From Coenobita brevimanus (taxonomy: Eukaryota > Arthropoda > Malacostraca > Decapoda > Coenobitidae): a stretch of 64,000 nt of DNA. A program made the translations under genes and the position numbers. Where the stretch lies: the NCBI GenBank assembly GCA_032717465.1, contig CM064697.1, positions 2,111,501-2,175,500 of the forward strand. The letters are read 5' to 3'. The notes under the pieces are model-generated. The model did not search any database and was not told the DNA's origin. It worked only from the letters and a program-made list of their open reading frames with translations. Every line of letters begins with the position of its first letter. The first letter of the stretch is position 1. This document shows, piece after piece, positions 56,327 to 64,000 of this stretch.

Positions 56327-56719
56327 GTACCACTGTTCTGCTATGCTGGCTGGCTCTCTGTGGCACTTCTAAACTGTGTACCGGATGCCGCCTCGTCGCG
56401 TCCTCACAGATACCCGGGATTACCATGTTAAGCCTAAAAAACTCATTACCAGTCAGCGCACCGGAACCCAGACGGGGGGAACGTGCAGTGGCGGAGACAG
56501 GGACGGTATGCACGGGAAAGTTGATGGTCTTTTTTTTTGTCTTGGTAGTTTCTTTTGTTCAGGTAATGGGGTCGGTGTCGGTACGTTATTTAATTTTTAG
56601 TTCCCTGTGATTCTGATTCGTATTTCACATACCGTTTACACTGCCTGGGTGTTAGGAATTACGAAAGAATTATAAGCACATCGGGATAAGTGAATTTTGG
56701 GATAAGGGCTTTCCTCTTT
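56327..56719. other. Unassigned sequence
   Basis: CpG-richer to about 56510, then a T run at 56530-56538. No gene recognised. Confidence 0.4.
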
Positions 56720-59040
56720 TATTGTTTTGCAGGCTGTATTTTGACATAAGGAAGAGCCAATGAAACTTGGAGAAAGAAATGGGCGAAGACAAAGAAGAAA
56801 GACTGACAAGGGGTAGACGAGGGAGGAAGGCACAGAAGCGGAGGAAGGGAGGCAGAAAAAGAAGAAGAAGGGGGAAGGAGAGGAGGAAATAAATGAGGGA
56901 CAGAGTGTTAGAATGTGGCAGTGTGGGAAGGAAGGAGAAAGGGAGGAAAGGAAGCAAGATGGAGAGATGATGTTAGGATGTGTGGTGAGGAAGGAGGATG
57001 CTAGGATGTATGTTGGGGTGGAGGACCATGTGATGTTCGGTTGTGTGGTGGGGAAGAGGATGGAGGATGATGCTAGGATGAGTGGTGAGGAGGGAAGATG
57101 CTGGTGTGGGTAGTGGGCAGGGAGGGAGTTAGGATGGGTGGTCAGGAAGTTGAAAGACGATGTTAAGATGAAGAAGATGCAGAGACATGGTGATCATGAT
57201 GGAAGGATGTGTGGTGGGGGTTGAGAGAGAGAGTGAGAGAGAGAGAGAGAGAGAACCAAGATGGATGGTGGATAAGGTGGTTAGTGGATGGTGGCAAGAT
57301 GTGTGGTGGGTGGAAAAGGAAGGAATTAGGTTAGGTGGCGGAGAAGGAGGGAAAGGGAGAATGCTAGGACGGGTAGTGAGGAGGGAGGGTAATGAGAGGG
57401 TGCTTGAATGGGTCATGGGGATGGAGGAGTGATAGGATGATTGAGGTGGAGAGAGGAAGTTGGGATTGGTGGGGGGGAGTGTGGGTAATAAAGCGAGTGG
57501 TGGAGAAGGAGGGTGGTAGGATAGGCTGTGGAGCGTTAGGATGGTCGTATGGATAATGAGAAGGAAGGATGCTAGGATGGATCGTAAGGAGAGAGGGTGC
57601 TAGGATGGGTGATGGGGAGGGAGGGTATTAGGATGGGTGGTAGGGAGGGAGGGTGCTAGGATAGGTGATGGGGAGGAGGTGTGCCAGGATGGATGATGAG
57701 TGAGTCTGCTAGGATGGGTGGTGGGGAGGGAGAGTAATAAAGTGGTGTTCAGGTAAAAGGTGGATAGGAGGAGGAAGGAAGGGACGGTGCTAGGATTAGT
57801 GGTGGGGGATGGTGATGAGAAGTGAGGTGAGGACTCAGGAGAAGAGAAAGAATGAGACAGAAAAATCTGGGAAGGGGAAGAGTAAGGTGGAGAAGTCTGG
57901 GAGAAGAGTGAGTGATGTGCGAAATTCAGGGAGAGGGGAATAAACGAAAGATACGTGGTGACGCTAGAAAAGGAGGATGGAAAGGGAGAGAGGGGAGAGG
58001 GAGGGAAAGGAAAGTGTGAGAGGTCGCTAGAAGGTAAAGTCAGAGAATGGGGAGGGAGAAGATGAAAATGTGGCGGGCATAGATAGATGGGGATGGGGAG
58101 AGGGAAAGGGGACATGAGGGATAGTAGTAGGTGAAGAGGGGGAGAGAGGATTGAGAGGTATGAGACAGAGAAAGGTAGGAAGGATGAAGGAGATGGGACG
58201 GAGATTTGAGTCACTGGGGAAGGGGGAGAGGGGAGGGAGATGATTGGGGTAGAGGAAGGTGGGGATGGAGAGTGGACGACCATGTGAACTTCCAGCGGAA
58301 TAGTTGGGAAAGGAATGAGCGATGTGAGAGAGGGGAAGGGAGAGGGCAAGAAACTGAGAAATGGAAGTGAGAAAGGGGAAGGAGAAGGGGAATGTAGAGA
58401 GCGGGAAGAGGAGGGGAAGACCAGGGGAATATGAGAGTGAGTGGACAGAGGGAAGGGCGGGACAAAAGGAAGGGAAAGAAGTAAGAGACGGAACTGAGAA
58501 AGGTGGTTAGAGAAGATGGAGATTGAAATGAGGATATGGTGGGGAAAATGAGAATGAAAGAAGTTAGTGAGTGGAATAAGAGAAGAAAGAGAGGTAGAAG
58601 GAAATGAGAGAAGACATTGACAGAGGGACGTGAGAGAGGAGGGAAGTAAGGGATGGAGGGAGAAAGAGGAGTGAGAGAAGGGAAAGAGAGAAAATTGAGA
58701 AAGAGAAACAGATGGAAAGGGAGAAAAAGGAGAAAAAATAAAGATGAGAGAAAGAGGAATGAGAGAAGGGAAGAAGAGGAGATTAAGAGGATTGTGAAAA
58801 CGAATGCAAGAGGAGATGGGATGGAAGTGAGAGAGGAGGGAAAACAGAATGAGAAGAGGTAAGAGTGAGGCAGTGAGAGAAGGAAAGGAGGGGAGACTGA
58901 GGGAGGGTAGGGGAAATGGGATGAGGGGAAGAGATGTGAGAAATGGGAGTGAAAGAAGGACGGCGGATATCGAGAGAGGGAGTTAAATAGGAAATGCGAG
59001 ATGGTATGGGATGGGATGGGATGGGATGGTGTTGAGTGGG
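56720..59040. repeat. 2.3 kb purine-rich block
   Basis: G/A-rich plus strand throughout, the longest such block here, with a GA run at 57224-57254. Open frames on the minus strand up to 299 codons are S/P/L/F artefacts. Confidence 0.88.
56960..57740 (+). repeat. Degenerate ~28-40 bp GATGNTAGGATG minisatellite
   Basis: GCTAGGATGGGTGATGGGGA followed by GGGAGGGT and variants recur through the block. The cleanest units are at 57598-57740 with a spacing of about 28-31 bases. Earlier copies (56969 on) are more spaced and mixed with GTGTGGTGGGG. Confidence 0.8.
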
Positions 59041-59361
59041 TCCCTGGTAATCTAGCAGTCACGCCCACATCCATTCCAGCTAGCACCACTCCCTCCCTGA
59101 CTAATTGCACTCCAGCTGGGGCCGATCACCACTATCTCCTGTTATCGCCATCGCCGCCCTCAGATAACCTAGCCCGCCCTGATCTATAGCCTCAAGATCT
59201 CGATGATTAGGTCGCGGGGCAGCTTCGGCATGCTGGTACTAAATCATCTGAGTTTCCAGCTTTTATTCCTTGTTTAGGTTCTTAAATCTGATCGAAGTCT
59301 CTAAGGGAACCAGTGCAGCTATAAATCGGTCAAACGTCCTTATTTTCTTGTTTATTACAGT
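59041..59361. other. Unassigned sequence
   Basis: Right after five GGGAT units (59006-59029). Ends with TTTTCTTGTTTATTACAG, a good splice-acceptor match. Confidence 0.4.
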
Positions 59362-59616
59362 ATGGGTAACTTCCAATGTCTTGCATCCACCCAAGGACAG
59401 GAGCTGTGCAGTTATTACATTTTGTCAGGTTACGGTAGCGCTCTACTAGAAGCTCACTTGGCGGTATCGTATGTGCTACGAGGACGGCTTAGTCTGCGGG
59501 TACGACAGTGGAAGTGGGAAATCGATGAAAGATGCTGGATAGATATTGATAATACAAACAGAGCCGTCCCATCAGTACATGGGCAGTACCCGGCGCAGCG
59601 GCGGAGAAGCGTTTAA
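59362..59616 (+). CDS. Hypothetical open frame with splice acceptor before it
   Basis: ATG at 59362 lies one base after TTGTTTATTACAG. The 84-codon frame has normal composition, beginning MGNFQCLASTQGQELCSYYI and ending GQYPAQRRRSV. A glycine at position 2 and a cysteine at 6 could suit N-terminal acylation. No family recognised, no poly(A) signal seen close by. If real, it might be the first coding exon after a 5' UTR intron, but chance is quite possible. Confidence 0.22.
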   Translation: MGNFQCLASTQGQELCSYYILSGYGSALLEAHLAVSYVLRGRLSLRVRQWKWEIDERCWIDIDNTNRAVPSVHGQYPAQRRRSV

Positions 59617-59842
59617 ATGGGTTATCCTGTATTATCTGGCAGCGCTTGGTAAATCGAGCCTCGCAGTGTTCATTATCTGACCTGGGATTTCAGGGACAGG
59701 GAGGTTTTTCAGAATAAACGATTCTTTACCATAATGAAATAAATATCTAGATTCTTGTTAAAAGCTTTTCATAATATTGGTTGTCGCATATTTTGCTTGA
59801 AACACTGGTGCCGTGTCTTTCGTGTGTCGTGACCTGATTCCC
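59617..59842. other. Unassigned sequence
   Basis: No feature recognised. Confidence 0.4.
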
Positions 59843-60220
<378 letters not shown>

Positions 60221-60239
60221 AATTTGTACATACAAGTAC

Positions 60240-60573
60240 ACACATTCCTCTCCCATTTCCCCTCCAGTCTCCTCTCCCCCAGTTCACCACTTCCAGTATC
60301 ATCTGGTATATTTCTGGTATAGTTTTTCTCTTCGACTCTCCAGCTCGTCGCACTTCCTTCATCTCTTTCCTTCCACTCATTTTTACCCTCCTCTTTCCCA
60401 TCTCACCTCTTGCTCTTTTCTGCCTCGCTTCTTCGTCTCTTTGCTTCCTCTTTTCTCTACCTCCTTCCTGCCTCACCCCATTTTCCTTCGTTGTACCTCC
60501 ATTCTTCATTCTGTCCGTCTCTTTTCCTTTTCTTTCCCCTCTCCATACTCCCCTTTCCTTACTTCCTCCTTCC

Positions 60574-60616
<43 letters not shown>

Positions 60617-61440
60617 TTCCTTTCCCTATTCTTTCTCTCTCCTCTTTCCCCTCTTCCGCCTTCCGTTGTCCCTTCTTCCTTCTGTCCGTTTCCCTCCACT
60701 GTGCTCTGTCCACTCTCTCCATTCTCTTTCCTTCTTCCTCTTTCCTGCCTCCTTCCTTACTCTTGCCTTTCTCCTTATTTTGTCTTTCCTCTCGTCCTGC
60801 CTGATCTCTCTTGTCTCCCTCTTTCCCCCGTACTATGTCCCTCCTCCCTCTCCCTGCTTCTTCCTCTTCCCCTTCTTCTTTGCTGTCTTTCTTCTTCCTC
60901 TTTCAAGTCTCAATTGTTATCTCATCGTCTTTCACGTGCTATTCTGCATTTTATTTACTCCGGTGTATTTCTGCCCATTTCTATTCTCTTCCTTATTCCT
61001 CTCCCCACGTTTACCCATCCTCCCTTCTCATTCCTACCCCATCACCCCTTTCCTACCCTTCTCTACTTTCACTCTTTCACCTGTTTTTTCTTCTCCTTCA
61101 TCTGTTTCCAGCATATTCCTCTCTCATCTCCTCCCCTCACCTTCTTCACCTCTTTTCTCCACTCCTACTCTTCCCTTCCTGCGTTTTATATCTTCTTCTT
61201 CCCCCCCCCTCCCTTTTGTTCCCTGTGGTTTCTTTCATCTCCCATATTTTCCTCTTTCCTCACCTCCCCCTCCCATATTTTCCTCCCTCCTCCTTTCCCA
61301 TCTTTTCCCTTTTCCTCACCTCTCTCTCCCATATTTTCCTCTTTCCTCTCCTCTCCCTCCCATATTTTCCTCTTTCCTGTCCTCGCTCTCCCATATTTTC
61401 CTCTTTCCTCTCCTCCCCCTCCTGCTCCCTCACTTGGTTC
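60240..61440. repeat. Pyrimidine-rich block
   Basis: 1.2 kb of C/T-rich plus strand with a TC run at 60580-60611. Mirrors the purine block that ends at 59040. Open frames up to 420 codons (60441-61703) are S/F/L/P artefacts. Confidence 0.88.
61236..61430 (+). repeat. 31 bp minisatellite, ~6 copies
   Basis: Unit TCCCATATTTTCCTCTTTCC followed by TCTCCTCTCCC, 31 bases; the third copy is shortened and reads CCCATCTTTTCCC. Confidence 0.93.
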
Positions 61441-61706
61441 TCTCAGCACGCGCGGAGGATCTGTTGACGTCGGTGGCTGGCGGATTGGAACGCATTTTTA
61501 AGGGTTTTTGTGAGGTTGTGGACGTGCGGGCATCCGTCACCCGCCTCTCTATGGCCCGCTCTCACCACCAACACTTCCGCAACACTCCCCAGGCCTTAGA
61601 TTCCTTTTTTTTTTTTCCTTTTTCATGCGCTACCTTGCTTGTTCCTCGACTCCTCGCCTTCGCTGTCACATTATACTCATATTACTTCACTCTCTCTTGC
61701 TGAATT
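61441..61706. other. Unassigned sequence
   Basis: GC-richer to 61560, then pyrimidine-rich with a T run (61603-61617). CGCTACCTTGCTTGTTCC near 61628 looks like the start of the degenerate repeat to the right. Confidence 0.4.
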
Positions 61707-61710
61707 CCCC

Positions 61711-61751
<41 letters not shown>
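61707..61751. repeat. Poly(C)-poly(T) tract
   Basis: Twelve C then about 33 T. Confidence 0.95.
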
Positions 61752-61753
<2 letters not shown>

Positions 61754-62340
61754 CACGCTACCATGCTTGTTTCTTGACTCGTTGCTTTACACCCATACTG
61801 TATTGCATTACTTTCATACTTGATTTCATATCCACACTCCTTGATTCATTCTCACACAATAGTACTCCACACTCCCATGCTGGATTTTCTTACCATAATC
61901 CTTGCTTCATTCTTGCACGATATTGCTTCATTATCATGCTGGATCTCCTGGCGACATTTCTTGCTTCCCTCTCACACTGTATTACCCCACACTCACACTG
62001 GATATCTTGACCACAGTCCATGCTTCACTCTTATGCAGTATTTTCTGCCCACATTCCTTGCTTCATGACCACTCTCCTTTGCTTCCCTCTCACGCTGTAC
62101 TTCATGACCACGCTACACTCCTTGCTTCAGTCTCACACTAAATTTCTTGCCCAGATTTCATGCTAATTTTCACGCTATATTGCTTGACTCTTAGTATACT
62201 GCTTGGCCACACTCTTCGCTATTTTTCCCTACACACTTCTTGCTTTAATCTCAAGTTTAATTTTTGGGGCACACTTTTTGCTTCACGCTAACACTAGATT
62301 TCGTGCCTGAACTACTTGCTTCTTTCTCACACTTTTTTCT
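61752..62340 (+). repeat. Degenerate ~33-37 bp repeat, about 16 copies
   Basis: Blocks CACACTCCTTGCTTCATTCT and CACGCTGTATTTCTTGAC recur through nearly 600 bases with many substitutions (for example 61838, 61900, 61948, 62012, 62055, 62088, 62125). Confidence 0.7.
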
Positions 62341-62352
62341 TAGAGGTTTGGG

Positions 62353-62356
<4 letters not shown>

Positions 62357-62391
<35 letters not shown>

Positions 62392-62399
62392 GTGTGTGT

Positions 62400-62464
<65 letters not shown>
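62357..62464. repeat. Compound microsatellite (TC)n-(TG)n
   Basis: TC run 62357-62387, GCA, then TG run 62390-62464 with one TA step. Confidence 0.97.
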
Positions 62465-62467
<3 letters not shown>

Positions 62468-62930
62468 ATCTGACCATCCTTTTCAAAATCTTCACTGCCA
62501 TCATAAAAACTCCTTGCATTAGACAGCTTTCCTGCCACACCATGCTTTCTTAACACCTTCCATAATCCCACGCTATTCATTTATCATATGCCTTCTCCAG
62601 ATCTGAAATATCATGAATGTTTACAGTTCCATTATTTTCGTCAGTACTGCTTTACGTCTTCCTTATCTCCAGTTATTTGTTTTTAGAATTTTGGCATTTC
62701 TTGCGTGGGCACAGCCTGAAGGGGAGGGGCCCTGGAACCCCTCACATTTTAATAGAACAAGCTGAGTGGGAAGGAAATCATTTAGTCTTTTCTTTAGTTA
62801 GTTAGTTATTCAGGAATCATTAACTATGTCCTGGATTGCTTCCTTTGCAGTTTAACACTTGATATATCTTTATTAATCTAGATGCTATGATAACAGTTTC
62901 TAGGCAGCTGTATCTCAAAAATTATGATAA
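62465..62930. other. Unassigned sequence
   Basis: The first 130 bases continue the CTTGC/CACAC style of the degenerate repeat. A GGGGAGGGGCCCTGGAACCCC knot lies at about 62720. No gene recognised. Confidence 0.4.
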
Positions 62931-62935
62931 TTAAA

Positions 62936-62983
62936 ATTCGGCCTTTCCCCCATACATAAAAGTCCTGGCTGCACCCCTGATGT
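62936..62983 (-). mobile_element. Possible DNA transposon terminus
   Basis: On the minus strand CAGGGGTGCAGCCAGGACTT is followed by a G-rich run (GGGGGAAAGG). Many animal DNA transposons begin with CAGGGGYGNNGCCAGGA followed by a G-rich stretch. I see no convincing partner end in the window, so family and extent are not assigned. Confidence 0.4.
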
Positions 62984-64000
62984 CGCATATTTGTATCACC
63001 ATTGTGCTTTACCCCTCTCTCGATTTTTTTTCTATCACGATTAATTGTCAACATCTGTGTCACACTTAGAAAACTAGTTCTGGCTCCCACTAGACGAGTT
63101 TTCGTTGATAAAATCCTTCATCACCCAAATGGCTAAAATTTTCACTTTGTCTTGTTGGTCAGTGCATGCTGTTAACAGTACTACTCGTATATTTCTCAAG
63201 CTGTACTTTTTTTTTTGTTTTTTGGTGCTATATCAAGTTAAAAAAGTATATATCGAAATGAACACGCAAATCTAATTGTCGATATATCAGACGGTGTGTT
63301 GCTGTTTCCAAAGACGCATTTTGAATCAAGTATAATGCAAATAATAATACCTGACTGCAACTATTTTCACCACACAACGGCCACTATAACTCCAGCAGCA
63401 TGTGTTACCGGTTCCTTTTGTCGTGCCAGTCCTGGAGTCATGATGTGCCTCAAAACGTCGCCTTCGTATGTCACGCGGTATCTTTCTTCCCTTCCTCGAC
63501 TCTGGCTGTGAAGTGCTGTGTGTGGTGTTCAGTTATTGTGTGTGGTTACTGGTGGGTTTATGTGTCTGAACTGTAAGACTGCACTGAGGCTACAAACAAA
63601 GCTACAATAACATCGACACGGGAAAAAAAAAAATATGCATCTATAATCTGGGACAAAAGTTTAACTCTTCATCTGCATCTACTTCTCACTTAGTCATGTC
63701 TGTCACCTCCCTTGCTGACATATTATATCAACAACAAAGTAATGTATTACCAGAAAAAGGTATACCAAGCTTCCCTTAGCGTAGGAATTCTAGACAGCAG
63801 AAGGAAGTGAACGGAAGACGGGGTGATATATTTAACTAACCAATGCCTCGGACTATTCAATGTTTACATCTGTTTCGCGTCCTCGTTTCCCGAAATTTAT
63901 CCCTTCCACGTGAAAATAACTGCGGCCGCTCTCCCCTTCCACAATATACAGAAAGCAGGAGTAATCGTTGGTCGTCAAATTTGTGAGTTGGGTCGGAAGG
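62984..64000. other. Unassigned AT-rich sequence
   Basis: No repeat, RNA gene or convincing coding frame. Short T run near 63207 and A run at 63622-63633. Confidence 0.4.

Noticed and set aside
58211..59110. 299-codon minus-strand open frame
   Set aside because: Translation of a purine block, rich in S, P, L and F.
60441..61703. 420-codon plus-strand open frame, the longest in the window
   Set aside because: Same pyrimidine artefact, including a TC array and the 31 bp minisatellite; overlapping frames are equally open.

Overview
This looks like a gene-poor, repeat-saturated stretch of a nuclear arthropod genome, most likely a decapod crustacean and perhaps a crab. The evidence is: very dense dinucleotide and trinucleotide microsatellites; degenerate TTAGG-type (arthropod telomere-like) stretches; LINE retrotransposon fragments whose protein ends resemble those common in decapod genomes; and many copies of a short palindromic repeat with AACCCCTTCA...TGAAGGGGTT ends. 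The taxon is an inference, because no gene in the window identifies a species. There are no bacterial-style operons, rRNA genes, convincing functional tRNA genes or CRISPR arrays. Most long open frames are simple-sequence artefacts.

Layout. 1-12 kb: unique AT-rich sequence broken by pyrimidine-rich blocks, a cluster of the short palindromic repeat (4.4-4.8 kb) and two telomere-like patches (5.27 and 8.6-9.5 kb). 12.8-13.5 kb: a decayed LINE ORF2 C-terminus. 14-17 kb and 20-23.3 kb: long pyrimidine blocks that switch to purine blocks on the same strand, the second with a degenerate 160-280 bp tandem repeat. 23.4-28.6 kb: a thrice-repeated ~60 bp core, more palindromic repeat copies and a 147 bp tandem duplication. 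29.1-30.2 kb: a 32 bp minisatellite interrupted in exact register by a 463 bp retrotransposon endonuclease fragment. 32.6-35.7 kb: two minisatellite types and the densest cluster of the palindromic repeat. 36-50 kb: alternating purine and pyrimidine blocks with nested minisatellites and the longest (CA)n array (46.97-47.15 kb). 50.9-54 kb: TATC/TCTG arrays and a 42 bp minisatellite. 55.5-56.2 kb: a LINE 3' end with intact C-terminal zinc-binding motif, polyadenylation signal and (TATC)n tail, sandwiched between two CA arrays. 56.7-61.4 kb: purine then pyrimidine blocks around a 380 bp compound microsatellite. 61.7-64 kb: a degenerate 35 bp repeat and mostly unassigned sequence.

No host gene can be assigned. 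Two short segments (54416-54475 and the ORF at 59362-59616) have exon-like signals and are reported at low confidence. The strongest candidate for something not already named is the palindromic MITE-like family, with about 15-20 diverged copies here. The interrupted minisatellite and the LINE end between CA arrays follow. By eye, about 19 kb (near 30 percent) of the window is strand-asymmetric purine/pyrimidine sequence.
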